Counted from the stretch's first letter, positions 32,455 to 40,993 are shown. The stretch is 64,000 nt of DNA from Actinobacteria bacterium IMCC26207 (GCA_001025035.1 LCZK01000009.1:1-64000), one strand, 5' to 3'. Numbers and translations: made by a program. Notes: generated from the sequence alone by a model not told the origin.

Positions 32455-34406
32455 GCCGAGACCTGTTCGATCGGCGCTGCAGCAGAGACTGCGTCAAGAG
32501 GATTTCGGCGGCGACCCGGGAAGAGCGAGAGCACAGTCCCGATCACCATGATGAGTCCACCGATCCAGAGCCAAGTGACCATTGGCTGAACAATCACGCG
32601 AAGCCCTAGCGAGGGATCCGACTCTGACGGAGCAGTGGTGATCGACATCATGATGTCGTCCCGCAGGCTGGCCTTGACTGAGGGCGTGGGGATGGTCTGG
32701 CCGGATTGGCGATAACGATTCAGCTTGGGCTCATAGACCTGTTCGCCGTCAACCTTTATTCTGGCCAAGAGTTCGACTCGGTTTGGCTGATCAACCGTGC
32801 GTGAACTCAGGAATTGCAACGTGTGACCTGCCACCCTTGCGGTTTCGCCTTCTTTGAGGGTGAACTCACCTTGGCTCATAAAGCTCATAGACGCTGCGAG
32901 CGCTACCCCAATAACAATGACCCCAAGGTGAACCACCATGCCACCGTTCGTGCGACCTACAAATCCTCGCCACCCGAGTCGCTTCGTTGCCAACGCAATC
33001 TGTCGCAGGGCAGATCCAGCAGCAAACCCTCCTAGGCCAAACGCAAGCAGTGGAGCTACCCCGGTTGCGCCGAGCAGCACTGCTAGCAACACCGCTGCTA
33101 GCCCAGTCCAAGCAGGCCACCACAACCGCTCGCGTAGCAACTCGCCCGAAGCTTTACGCCAAGGCAACACGGGCGCAATGGCCATCAGGAGCAGCAGAGT
33201 CAACCCAAGTGGCATCGTCATTCGGCTGAAATACGGTGGTCCGACTGACAAGGTGTCGCCCGTGGTTGCCTCAATCACGAGCGGAAACACTGTGCCGAGC
33301 AGCACCACAAATGCTAAGGCCGCGAACACCACGTTGTTTGCTAGGAATGCACCCTCTCGAGATAGCGGTGAATCAATGTGACCAACTGAGCGCAGTTGGT
33401 CTCCTCGCAGCCCGATGAGCCCAACAGAGACTGCTACTACGAGCGCGAAGAAGCCCAGAAGGATCGGCCCGACCGAACCGGCAGAGAACGCGTGAACCGA
33501 GGCAACTACCCCCGACCGGGTCAGGAACGTGCCAAGGATGGTCAGCGAGAAGGTTGCGCAGAGCAGGGACAGATTCCACACACGCAACATGCCGCGACGC
33601 TCCTGCACCATGACCGAATGCAGATAGGCCGTACCCGTTAGCCAAGGCAGCAGGGAGGCATTCTCGACGGGATCCCATCCCCAGTAACCGCCCCAACCGA
33701 GCACCTCATATGACCACCAAGCGCCCAAGATGATGCCTGCGGTTAAGAACCCCCAGGCAAACAATGTCCAGCGGCGAGTCTCGACTAGCCAGCCTTCACC
33801 GACTCTGCCAGTAACGAGTGCTGCGATCGCAAATGCAAAGGGAACGGTAAAGCCCACATACCCCAGGTAGAGCATCGGGGGATGAAATGCCATCAGGATG
33901 TGATTCTGCAGCAGCGGGTTTGGCCCAGGCCCATCAAAGCCAGGAATTGGAATGTTTCCCCGAAATGGATTTGCCGCAGTCAGCATCAGGCCAAAGAAAA
34001 ACACGCACACCGAGAACATCGTGATCAGCGCCCAGGCCACAAGCGAATCATCGAGTCGCTTGCGGAACTTATGCGCCACGACGACCAGATAGCCAGCGAG
34101 TATGAGTCCCCACAACAGAATCGAACCCTCTAGCGCCGACCACATCGAGGCCACGTTGAACAGCGCCGGTGTTGTAGAGGATCCATGTTCTGCTACGTAC
34201 TTGAGGGTGTAGTCACGTTGAATGAAGGCCCGCTCCATGGCGGCAACTGCCATGGTCGCTCCAAGCAACACCACAAATGAATATGCACGACCCATGCGCA
34301 TCAATTCAGGCCGAGAACGCTTGAGCCCGGTGAGAATCACCGAGATAGCTAAGAGTGAGCCGCCTAGAGCAAGAATCAGCCCAGTCAGGCCAAGGGCTCG
34401 GTTCAC
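32451..34406 (-). CDS. ccmF: CcmF heme lyase subunit
   Basis: 651 residues, the usual size, with about 14 membrane segments. The tryptophan-rich heme-handling (WWD) motif is GGYWGWDPVENASLLPWLTGTAYLHS. FTVPFAFAIAALVTGRVGEGW and WGFLTAGIILGAWWSYEVLGWG are also typical of CcmF/NrfE. A soluble loop near the C-terminus (FTLKEGETARVAGHTLQFL...) is family-like. CcmF, with CcmH/I, attaches heme to apocytochrome c. Genes on both sides overlap it by four bases. Confidence 0.96.
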   Translation of the reverse strand: MNRALGLTGLILALGGSLLAISVILTGLKRSRPELMRMGRAYSFVVLLGATMAVAAMERAFIQRDYTLKYVAEHGSSTTPALFNVASMWSALEGSILLWGLILAGYLVVVAHKFRKRLDDSLVAWALITMFSVCVFFFGLMLTAANPFRGNIPIPGFDGPGPNPLLQNHILMAFHPPMLYLGYVGFTVPFAFAIAALVTGRVGEGWLVETRRWTLFAWGFLTAGIILGAWWSYEVLGWGGYWGWDPVENASLLPWLTGTAYLHSVMVQERRGMLRVWNLSLLCATFSLTILGTFLTRSGVVASVHAFSAGSVGPILLGFFALVVAVSVGLIGLRGDQLRSVGHIDSPLSREGAFLANNVVFAALAFVVLLGTVFPLVIEATTGDTLSVGPPYFSRMTMPLGLTLLLLMAIAPVLPWRKASGELLRERLWWPAWTGLAAVLLAVLLGATGVAPLLAFGLGGFAAGSALRQIALATKRLGWRGFVGRTNGGMVVHLGVIVIGVALAASMSFMSQGEFTLKEGETARVAGHTLQFLSSRTVDQPNRVELLARIKVDGEQVYEPKLNRYRQSGQTIPTPSVKASLRDDIMMSITTAPSESDPSLGLRVIVQPMVTWLWIGGLIMVIGTVLSLFPGRRRNPLDAVSAAAPIEQVSA

Positions 34407-34966
34407 CCGCTCGCCCCGGAGCGTGCATCAGCATCTGCTTGAGCCTTGTTCACACGGTCAGCGTTCTTCTCGTCATAGGTGCTGTCGTGACGAATCAGGA
34501 TTTGATCGCTATGAAACTCATCCCCGACAAACTGGCCCTCAAGAATGACTGGAATCTTGGCGTCGAACAGTTCCGGAGGGGCGCCGCTGTTGACCACGTT
34601 CAGGCGCTGGTCCCCATACGCAATCACAAAGCTGACGGCGCCATCGGACTTCTCGATAGTTCCGTCGACCACGTTGCCCTGCATTCGAAAACGCTGATCC
34701 CCAAGGTCTTGGCGCTGCGCCACGGCTTCATCCACGTTGTAATAAAAAAGTGCCGCGTTATTGAGCCCTTTGAAGAGCACTAGGCCCAGCGCTGCTATGA
34801 GTACAACAACTGCTCCCACTGCTACATAGGAACGCATGCTTTTCGAGCCTGAGGCGGAGGTAGAGGGTGCGCGTCGAGGCGTGATGTCAAGAGCCGGCGT
34901 TGCAGCGTCTGCGGATTCCTCATCGTCGAGCAGCGATGGGTCTGGAGCGGATGGATCTACATCCAT
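34403..34966 (-). CDS. ccmE: CcmE heme chaperone
   Basis: 187 residues from the ATG at 34966. An N-terminal cytoplasmic acidic/proline-rich extension (about 1-43) is unusual for CcmE; a transmembrane segment (about 48-66) is followed by the OB-fold domain (QRFRMQGNVVDGTIEKSDGAVSFVI...NVVNSGAPPELF...ILEGQFVGDEFHSDQILIRHDSTYDEK). His160 in RHDSTYDE corresponds to the heme-binding His of the HDENY-type motif, with Tyr164. It carries heme from CcmC to CcmF. The start overlaps the end of ccmD by ten bases. An alternative start at 34837 would remove the extension but has no ribosome-binding site. Confidence 0.92.
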   Translation of the reverse strand: MDVDPSAPDPSLLDDEESADAATPALDITPRRAPSTSASGSKSMRSYVAVGAVVVLIAALGLVLFKGLNNAALFYYNVDEAVAQRQDLGDQRFRMQGNVVDGTIEKSDGAVSFVIAYGDQRLNVVNSGAPPELFDAKIPVILEGQFVGDEFHSDQILIRHDSTYDEKNADRVNKAQADADARSGASG

Positions 34967-35106
34967 CGACGCTGCTCCGGCGGCACAATCTTGGAGAGGC
35001 GACGACCACGCAGGATCACCGATGCACCATAAGCCCCAACAGCGCCGAAGGTGACGAGCCAAGCCCCAACGATGCAAAGTGTTTCGGTCATGTTGCTGCT
35101 GCTCAT
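34957..35106 (-). CDS. ccmD: CcmD-like small membrane protein
   Basis: 49 residues, read directly from the minus strand between ccmC and ccmE. The sequence begins MSSSNMTETLCIVGAWLVT and continues with one transmembrane helix (GAVGAYGASVIL) and a basic cytoplasmic tail (RGRRLSKIVPPEQRRWM), the layout of CcmD. Its ATG overlaps the ccmC TGA (ATGA, 35103-35106) and its end overlaps ccmE. CcmD helps release holo-CcmE from the CcmABC complex. Sequence conservation in CcmD is low, so the assignment rests mainly on position, size and topology. A second in-frame ATG lies five codons downstream. Confidence 0.8.
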   Translation of the reverse strand: MSSSNMTETLCIVGAWLVTFGAVGAYGASVILRGRRLSKIVPPEQRRWM

Positions 35107-35882
35107 GCGTCTTCTCCTGTAGCTGGGCTACTTTCGAGCCGGCGTTCCTCTAGGGCCTGATCTAGCCCAAGATCGCTGGCTCGCTCCGCAAGGAATCCGG
35201 CCCGGAACCGATGAATCAGAAGCCATACGCATACCAGCAGCCCAGCAATCAGAGCCGAGTACATCGCAAAGAGTTGGGTACCACCCATCTCTGGGTCGAT
35301 TGTTCCCAATACGGTTTTGCCTTGGTGTAAGCCTCTCCACCAATCCACTGCTTTGTGGACAATGGGAACGTTGACAATGGCCACGATGCCAATAATCGCG
35401 CAGCGAGTTGCTCGCGTTCTCGGATCGGCAGGTATCGCCCGAACGGCCAAATAGCCGATGTACATAATCAGTAGTACGGCCGAAGTGGTCAGACGCGGCT
35501 CCCAGCGCCAGAACACCCCCCAAGTGACCTTGCCCCACAGGGCACCGTCCACAATGGTCACGGCAAAGAACAAGACTCCAATCTCTGCACCCGATGAGCC
35601 CAGCAGATCCCAGAACTCTGTTCGCTTCCAGAGGTACATGCCCGAAGAGACTGCAGTGATAATGAACGCCATGTAGGCAGCCATCACCGTGGGCACATGC
35701 ATATAGATAATCCTGATGGTGTTTCCGAGCTGTGCGTCAGGCGGACTAATGAATAGTCCGTAGGCCACCGCAACAATCAAGAACACAAGCGCAAAGCCGC
35801 CGAGCACTTTGGTTCCTCGAGAACCGGTTCCTGTTGGAGCAGGTGACTCGGTGGAAGCGGACTGAATTTTTGTTGTCGTCAT
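35103..35882 (-). CDS. ccmC: CcmC heme exporter/handling protein
   Basis: 259 residues from the ATG at 35882, which overlaps the ccmB stop by four bases and follows GGAGG. The frame extends upstream to 36380 within ccmB and should be ignored. About six membrane segments; IRIIYMHVPTVMAAYMAF, and the WWD-type motif with TWGVFWRWEPRLTTSAVLLIMYIGYL. Note WEPR where most CcmC proteins have WDPRLT. IVHKAVDWWRGLHQG carries the second external heme-ligand His region. CcmC loads heme onto CcmE. Confidence 0.95.
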   Translation of the reverse strand: MTTTKIQSASTESPAPTGTGSRGTKVLGGFALVFLIVAVAYGLFISPPDAQLGNTIRIIYMHVPTVMAAYMAFIITAVSSGMYLWKRTEFWDLLGSSGAEIGVLFFAVTIVDGALWGKVTWGVFWRWEPRLTTSAVLLIMYIGYLAVRAIPADPRTRATRCAIIGIVAIVNVPIVHKAVDWWRGLHQGKTVLGTIDPEMGGTQLFAMYSALIAGLLVCVWLLIHRFRAGFLAERASDLGLDQALEERRLESSPATGEDA

Positions 35883-36565
35883 GCATCCTCCAGAAGGGGA
35901 CGAAATAAGAATGAACCAAGGGTGAGGTACACCAGAGCAAAGATTCCGAGCAAGGCAGCCCATGGCCAACCAGATATAGCTTCGCGCTCCAGACTGACTT
36001 CGGAGCCGCGCGTTGCGGCAATCAGGACCGGTGCAAGCAACGGAAGTAGGAGTAACGGAAGCAAAGTCTCTCGGCTTCGGAGCCGAGCGGCAAGTGCGCC
36101 ATAGACAGCACCTGCTCCGGCAATACCCAATGTCGCCAGAAAAGCAATGACGAACAGCAAGGGAATCCCTAAAAATTTGGTGTCGTAGAGAACCGCAACG
36201 CCAAGAACGAGCACTGCTTCGAGCAACAGCAATTCGATGGTCAAAGCTGTGACTTTTCCCAGATAGATCCCCGCTGGCGACATTCCGGACAGGCGGAGAG
36301 CCTCCAAGATTCCATCCTCGGCCTCGAGGGCAAAGCTTCGTTGCAACGTGAGCACCGCCGAGAACAGCACCGTCACCCAAAAAAGCCCTGGAGTGGCAAG
36401 CTTCAGTATTCCTCGGTCGGGATCAAGTGCGAAGGCGAATAGCAGCAGTACCAAAATGGCAAAAGGTAAGACTTGGCCGATACCAATCTTGGCCCGTCGC
36501 TCTAACAACAGGTCTTTACGCGCTACTAACAACGCATCACTCAGGACGCCGCCGGACTGGCTCAT
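35879..36565 (-). CDS. ccmB: CcmB heme exporter permease
   Basis: 228 residues with about six membrane segments. LVARKDLLLERRAKIGIGQVLPFAIL at the N-terminus, and SFALEAEDGILEALRLSGMSPAGIYLGK, which matches the cytoplasmic coupling loop of CcmB (typically F..D...G.L..L...P.....KI). CcmB is the membrane partner of the CcmA ATPase in the CcmABCD complex that releases holo-CcmE. It overlaps ccmA and ccmC by four bases each. Confidence 0.93.
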   Translation of the reverse strand: MSQSGGVLSDALLVARKDLLLERRAKIGIGQVLPFAILVLLLFAFALDPDRGILKLATPGLFWVTVLFSAVLTLQRSFALEAEDGILEALRLSGMSPAGIYLGKVTALTIELLLLEAVLVLGVAVLYDTKFLGIPLLFVIAFLATLGIAGAGAVYGALAARLRSRETLLPLLLLPLLAPVLIAATRGSEVSLEREAISGWPWAALLGIFALVYLTLGSFLFRPLLEDA

Positions 36566-37236
36566 AAGTCAGCTCGGGTTTCAGAACTTGGTGGGGTCTC
36601 AGCAAGGATGACTCCCCCGCTGATCGTGACCGAGCGGTGCGCAACATGCTCTGCCCTGTCGAGTTCATGAGAGGCAAACAGCACGGTGGCACCGCTAGTA
36701 GCTGCCTCCGACATGAGACCGTCAACAAGGTCACGACCTGCACTGTCAAGGCCTGCATGTGGCTCATCGAGCAACCAGAGCTCTGGTCTGCGACAGATCA
36801 TTGCCGCAAACGAGACTCTGCGGCGTTGCCCTGCAGATAGGGCGTGGACAGGAAGCTCAAACAAACGTGAAGCAACCCCGAGGCGATCAAGGGCCGCTCG
36901 CCCGTCAGCCACGGTTGCAGCAGCGGCACGAGACCAGAAATCAAGGTTTTCGACCACAGACAGGTCTTGATACAAAAACGAGTCATGCCCCAACAGCCCG
37001 ACACGGCGACGAACGGCACGGCGGTTCGTGGTGAGGTCCTCGCCAAGAACTACAGCCTCACCGGTACTGAGTCCGATCAGTCCAGCACAAACCCCCAGCA
37101 GCGTGGTCTTTCCGGCGCCATTCGGCCCACGGAGCAAAAGGATCTCTCCGGCGTGCACGTCAAGATCCACTCCAGCGAGAGCAGGAAATCGGCCGATAAG
37201 TGCGACGGCGGAACGGAGGTGGACAATGGCCGACAC
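36562..37236 (-). CDS. ccmA: CcmA ABC-transporter ATPase of cytochrome c maturation
   Basis: 224 residues from a GTG. Walker A GPNGAGKTTLL, Q-loop region RRVGLLGHDSFLYQDLSVVENLDFW, signature LSAGQRRRVSFAAM (LSAGQRRR is CcmA-like), Walker B LWLLDEPHAGLD and the switch His in FASHELDRAEH. ATP hydrolysis by CcmA drives release of holo-CcmE. First gene of the operon. The minus-strand sequence TTATAAATG lies about nine bases before the GTG and could be a -10 element for a nearly leaderless mRNA. The 78-bp gap is shared with the divergent sortase gene. Confidence 0.94.
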   Translation of the reverse strand: MSAIVHLRSAVALIGRFPALAGVDLDVHAGEILLLRGPNGAGKTTLLGVCAGLIGLSTGEAVVLGEDLTTNRRAVRRRVGLLGHDSFLYQDLSVVENLDFWSRAAAATVADGRAALDRLGVASRLFELPVHALSAGQRRRVSFAAMICRRPELWLLDEPHAGLDSAGRDLVDGLMSEAATSGATVLFASHELDRAEHVAHRSVTISGGVILAETPPSSETRADL

Positions 37237-37314
37237 AGCATTTATAAGCTAGTTCTTCTTGGGTCGACCGGGCCAAGCACAGGCTTTACCCCGCACTCCC
37301 GGTAGCTTGGAAGG

Positions 37315-38253
37315 ATGTTCGGAAAGATTCTTGGGGTCATAGGAAAGGCGCTCATTGTTGCGGGTCTCTTGGTCCTCGGATTCGTGGGCTATCAGCTCTG
37401 GGGAACTGCCTTCTCGCAGTCGAATGCACAAGCCGAACTCACCCGAACGCTAGCTAACGAGTCCGACGTAAAGACCACAGCAGGCCCAGTTGTGATTCAG
37501 CAGCTTGCCGACGAACTAGCCAGCGTGAACGCTGCTACCGCGCCTGCAACAGCACCTCCGCCGGAGGGCGAGCCAGTAGGTGTGATCACGATTGCAAAGA
37601 TTGGCCTGCAGCGCGTGATAGTGGAAGGCGTTGCAAAACCTGATCTCAAGAAGGGACCCGGTCATTACCCAGGAACTCCGCTACCAGGTCAGGCCGGCAA
37701 CTCGGCGATTGCAGGTCATCGCACCACCTATGGAGCCCCCTTCAATCGCATTGACGAACTCGTTGTGGGAGATGAGATCCAAGTAGCTACGCCTCAGGGC
37801 GAGTTCACCTATGTCGTTATTCCTGCCCCCGGCCAACCCACGCAGGCCTGGTACACAGTCAGCCCGGCGCAGGTTGAAGTTCTTGCCAACATGGGTGATA
37901 ACCGCATCACGCTGACTGCATGTCACCCGAAGTACTCGGCAAAGCAGCGAATCATTGTGCACGGTGTACTCAAGACTCCCCCAGCGGCCGCTGCGGTTGT
38001 AGTGGCCCCACCCAGCGAAACAGCCGCCCCGGCGACAGCCTCTGCTCAATTTGATGAGGGCCAAGCAGGAGACTCAAAGGCCCTGCAAACTGCATTGTTC
38101 TTTGGCGCAGCAGCGGCCGCTGTTGCCCTGCTTGCTTGGATACTCGGTAAGTTCGTGCGCCGCTGGCCAATTTATGTGCTGGCCACCCCTGTGATTCTGG
38201 TCCTGATCTGGTACGCATACGTCTACACAGACCGCTATCTGCCATCGCTATGA
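37315..38253 (+). CDS. Class E sortase
   Basis: 312 residues. N-terminal transmembrane segment (about 8-30), an Ala/Pro-rich linker, then the sortase beta-barrel: GVITIAKIGLQRVIVEG, His135 in AIAGHRTTYGAPF, Cys203 in TLTACHPKYSAKQRI and Arg212. The TLTxCHP form and AGHRTTY are class E marks; such sortases attach LAXTG-type proteins to peptidoglycan. Two extra C-terminal membrane segments (about 257-279, 285-305) make it a triple-anchored variant, as in some Actinobacteria. No LAXTG substrate is recognised in the window. The lipoprotein gene downstream overlaps by four bases. Confidence 0.9.
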   Translation: MFGKILGVIGKALIVAGLLVLGFVGYQLWGTAFSQSNAQAELTRTLANESDVKTTAGPVVIQQLADELASVNAATAPATAPPPEGEPVGVITIAKIGLQRVIVEGVAKPDLKKGPGHYPGTPLPGQAGNSAIAGHRTTYGAPFNRIDELVVGDEIQVATPQGEFTYVVIPAPGQPTQAWYTVSPAQVEVLANMGDNRITLTACHPKYSAKQRIIVHGVLKTPPAAAAVVVAPPSETAAPATASAQFDEGQAGDSKALQTALFFGAAAAAVALLAWILGKFVRRWPIYVLATPVILVLIWYAYVYTDRYLPSL

Positions 38254-38864
38254 GGCGTCCTTCGGGGGGTTTCGGCCAGCGCTCTCATAAGCCGCAGCGG
38301 CCGGCCAGTGCGGTAGCAGCGGTAGCAGCGGTGACAGTGGTAGCAGCTGCGCTGCTGCTCGTTGCATGTGGCGGATCGAGCAACAAAGACGATGATTCAT
38401 CTAAGGCCAGTGCAACCTCTCTTGAGGCCAGCCCTCAGACGGTGACCACTGCTACTCCGGGGCCGCCACCGGGAGCGACGCTTGAAGGCTTTCGGGACGT
38501 AGAAGTTGGGGACTGCTTTGAAGAGATCACCGACTCTCCTGCAGAGGATTCTGCCGTGTGGCTCGTTGATTGTGCTGACCCTCACGACTACGAGGCCTAC
38601 TGGATTACTGATTACTTGGGTCCCGGTGCCGGTCGGGGAACCTCGTACCCCGGGACGGCCACGGTGCAGAATTTCTCGGAGCAGTCCTGCTTCGATCAAT
38701 TTGAGACCTTTGTGGGCGTCAGATGGACTCTGTCGGAGCTCGACATTCGTGCTTGGTGGCCATCAGAAGAATCTTGGGCTCGTGCGGACCGCAAAGTGAT
38801 CTGCACGGTGTACTCAGAAAGCGGCGAGCAACTCTCTGGAACACAGCGCGGGAGCGCCCAGTAA
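38250..38864 (+). CDS. Septum_form-domain lipoprotein
   Basis: 204 residues. A basic N-terminus and hydrophobic stretch end in lipobox LLLVAC (Cys40), followed by GGSSNKDDD. The mature domain shows the Septum_form pattern: VEVGDCFEEI...VWLVDCADPHDYEAYWI, CFDQFETFVGVRW, and RADRKVICTVY, with four conserved cysteines. The family is typical of actinobacterial membrane proteins, named for a link to septum formation that is weakly established. The start overlaps the sortase stop by four bases, implying translational coupling. A tandem repeat overlaps its last codons. Confidence 0.85.
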   Translation: MRRPSGGFGQRSHKPQRPASAVAAVAAVTVVAAALLLVACGGSSNKDDDSSKASATSLEASPQTVTTATPGPPPGATLEGFRDVEVGDCFEEITDSPAEDSAVWLVDCADPHDYEAYWITDYLGPGAGRGTSYPGTATVQNFSEQSCFDQFETFVGVRWTLSELDIRAWWPSEESWARADRKVICTVYSESGEQLSGTQRGSAQ

Positions 38865-38937
38865 CACAGCGCGGAAGCGCCCAGTGAGTGAGCGGGAGCG
38901 CCCAGTAAGTGAGCGGGAGCGCCGAGTAAGTCAGCGG
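38841..38937 (+). repeat. 21-23-bp degenerate tandem repeat, four copies
   Basis: Units ACACAGCGCGGGAGCGCCCA-GTA (38841-38863), the next 23 bases (38864-38886), then two 21-base units beginning AGTGAGCGGGAGCGC (38887-38907, 38908-38928), with a partial fifth. Together they overlap the last codons of the lipoprotein and fill the gap to the convergent enoyl-CoA hydratase stop. Confidence 0.85.
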
Positions 38938-39728
38938 CCTTTGAACTCGGGCTTGCGCCGCGCCCCGAAGGCGGATCGCCCCTCGACGAGGTCATCTGAA
39001 GCCCAAGCCGCATGAAACGCTGCCAGGTACTCGCCATCTGAGTCGGTGCCTAATGCAGGCCGCTCAAGCAGGTCCAGTCCGAGCTTTGATCCAGCTAGAG
39101 CAAGGGGTGCTAGCTGTGCGATCTGCCCTGCAAGGTTCGCGGCCGAGGCCAGCACCGCTTCCCCGGGTGACTGCGCAGACTCAGCCTGGAACGTATCGTC
39201 GACAAGATCTTGAATCAGGCCAACTTGGTAGGCCCGTTGAGCCGTAATGGGCTGAGCAGTCAGCATCATCCAGCGAGCGGTTGAATGCCCAGCAATGGCT
39301 ACGAGGCGCTGCACGGTCCAGTGGTCAACCATCAGGCCCAGCTTTGCAACTGGCACTGCAAACATGGCCTCGGGAGTAGCGATGCGCAGATCGCAAGAGA
39401 GCGCCAGTTGCATCCCGAGCCCCATGCATGCCCCAGAAATCGCAGCGATGGTCGGAATCTCAAGGCCCGCAAGGTCATCAAGCATGAGCCGCAGCGCTCG
39501 TGTGAACTCCAGATCCTCAAGCTCTTTCAAATCAGCCCCGCTGCAGAACTGGTCTTCGGATCCTGTAAGGATCAGCACACGCACAAGACCCTGCTCATGA
39601 TCAGCTCTGGCCCGAATGACTGCCTGATGCAGTTGATCGAGTGCCTCGTGGTTGAGCGCGTTGCGTCGCTCAGGTCGAGAGATTGTGATGCGAGCAACGC
39701 GTTGCTCGCAGAGATAACTCAAGCTCAC
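38931..39728 (-). CDS. Enoyl-CoA hydratase/isomerase family protein
   Basis: 265 residues from the GTG at 39728, whose GTGA overlaps the upstream DUF2269 stop; the frame extends to 39896 but inside that gene. Crotonase-fold marks: ISRPERRNALNHEAL, the oxyanion-hole segments FCSGADLKEL and AAISGACMGLGMQLALSCDLRIATPEAMFAVPVAKLGL. The catalytic Glu positions of true hydratases are not obvious (GACMGLGMQLA has no acidic residue at the first site), so an isomerase or hydrolase role is possible. It ends with AFGARRKPEFKGR, a standard crotonase terminus. Coupled to DUF2269. Confidence 0.85.
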   Translation of the reverse strand: MSLSYLCEQRVARITISRPERRNALNHEALDQLHQAVIRARADHEQGLVRVLILTGSEDQFCSGADLKELEDLEFTRALRLMLDDLAGLEIPTIAAISGACMGLGMQLALSCDLRIATPEAMFAVPVAKLGLMVDHWTVQRLVAIAGHSTARWMMLTAQPITAQRAYQVGLIQDLVDDTFQAESAQSPGEAVLASAANLAGQIAQLAPLALAGSKLGLDLLERPALGTDSDGEYLAAFHAAWASDDLVEGRSAFGARRKPEFKGR

Positions 39729-40117
39729 CCAGGCGCTCCCGGCTGAAAGATCATTGCCCACAGGGCAATAATCAACAGAAGGTGCATCACGCCGGTCAGG
39801 GCTTGGGCTGATTTTGCTCCGGCCTTCTGAGCGCGAATCAGAAAGAACATGACGACTGCCATGATGAGCCACAGAGCGAATGCAATCGAGATCCAAGTCT
39901 CTTTGAACACATCAGCTGGAATCAGGCGAAGGGAGTAGGCGTTCAGGATTCCAGTAATCAACAAGACCAGCAGGGCCGGGGCCTGGATATACATGGCCAC
40001 CTTGGCAAACCCTGTGTTTGCGCCATCTGCGGAGCGAGCCACCATGGGTGCGGCAAAGAAGGCACCAAAGGCGATAATCGCAGAGAGCACATGAAGGAGT
40101 AGCCAGAAATTTGCCAT
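39725..40117 (-). CDS. DUF2269-like integral membrane protein
   Basis: 130 residues and four membrane segments (about 4-25, 41-62, 73-93, 108-126). LLLHVLSAIIAFGAFFAAPMVAR at the start, with a conserved His in the first helix, fits DUF2269, a family of predicted integral membrane proteins of unknown role. No charged active-site pattern is visible. Coupled by a GTGA overlap to the enoyl-CoA hydratase. Confidence 0.7.
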   Translation of the reverse strand: MANFWLLLHVLSAIIAFGAFFAAPMVARSADGANTGFAKVAMYIQAPALLVLLITGILNAYSLRLIPADVFKETWISIAFALWLIMAVVMFFLIRAQKAGAKSAQALTGVMHLLLIIALWAMIFQPGAPG

Positions 40118-40222
40118 GGCAAGTGTTTAGCGCATTCGCGCCACTGGGCGAGCGATTCATTCATAGCTAGGAATCGAGTTCTAGAACCGCAGCCAGAACT
40201 ACTGCTCAACTAGCCTTGAGTC

Positions 40223-40924
40223 GTGGCACTTCTTCCCACACTTCTGGCAATCGGCATCGGGGTTGGCCTCGGGTTGTATTGGGGCGGAAGCCTCGAGAAC
40301 ATGATGACCTGGCGTCCCCTTTACTGGCAGGCCCTTCTTGGCGGCATTGGTGTATCGCTGCTACTTGACCTCTTCGGCATCGGGGGCTTCTTTGGTGCGC
40401 TGCTACTGATTCTTGCTACCGCTGCGATTCTGGGGTTTGCCATCGTCAATCTGCGCACTGGTGGCATGGTGCTCGTCGTTGCCGGGCTCGGACTAAATCT
40501 TTTTGTCACGCTGATCAATTGGGCCACTCCGGTGAGTGGATCTGCACTGGTTTCCGCAGGAATCCTGACGAGTAAACAACTGCCAAAGGTCACGCTGACC
40601 GGCGGCCGAGAGCTAGCCGATGGCGCTCTGTTTGGGTTTCTTGGTGACGTCATTCCCTTGCCCTGGGGCCATGTGATCTCCATCGGTGACCTGCTCATTT
40701 TGGTAGGCATCACGTTGGTAACAGCAAGCGTGCTGCGTCAGTATCAGGTGGGCGGAGGTAGCCCCCGTTCGGGCATGCGTAACGCTCCGAACGATTACCG
40801 CAGCGCGCTAGATGCTCTTGGGCGAGGTCCCGCACCGAGGCGTGGACCGGGACTGCATCCTTCTCGGCGGGTGGTACCTCCCGAGTCCAAGCTGGTGAAG
40901 CGACCGGGTTCAGATCCCCGCTGA
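40223..40924 (+). CDS. DUF5317-like multi-spanning membrane protein
   Basis: 233 residues from a GTG. Five membrane segments, about 3-21, 35-52, 54-75, 78-100 and 148-166, followed by a basic, proline/arginine-rich tail (about 170-233). The pattern GLYWGG...RPLYWQALLGGIGVSLLL, NLRTGGMVLVVAGLGLNLFVTLINWATPVSG, and LGDVIPLPWGHVISIGDLLILVG matches DUF5317. The function is unknown. It lies 69 bases before the WXG100 gene, on the same strand, so it may belong to the T7SS-like locus. Confidence 0.75.
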   Translation: MALLPTLLAIGIGVGLGLYWGGSLENMMTWRPLYWQALLGGIGVSLLLDLFGIGGFFGALLLILATAAILGFAIVNLRTGGMVLVVAGLGLNLFVTLINWATPVSGSALVSAGILTSKQLPKVTLTGGRELADGALFGFLGDVIPLPWGHVISIGDLLILVGITLVTASVLRQYQVGGGSPRSGMRNAPNDYRSALDALGRGPAPRRGPGLHPSRRVVPPESKLVKRPGSDPR

Positions 40925-40993
40925 CAAATCTGCTCTGAGGATGTTCTCTGATGAGGACCGGAACACTCCGGCACTCAACAGGAGGATACCCAC

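Noticed and set aside
35883..36380. Longer N-terminus for CcmC
   Set aside because: It lies entirely within ccmB in another frame; the normal start overlaps the ccmB stop by four bases.
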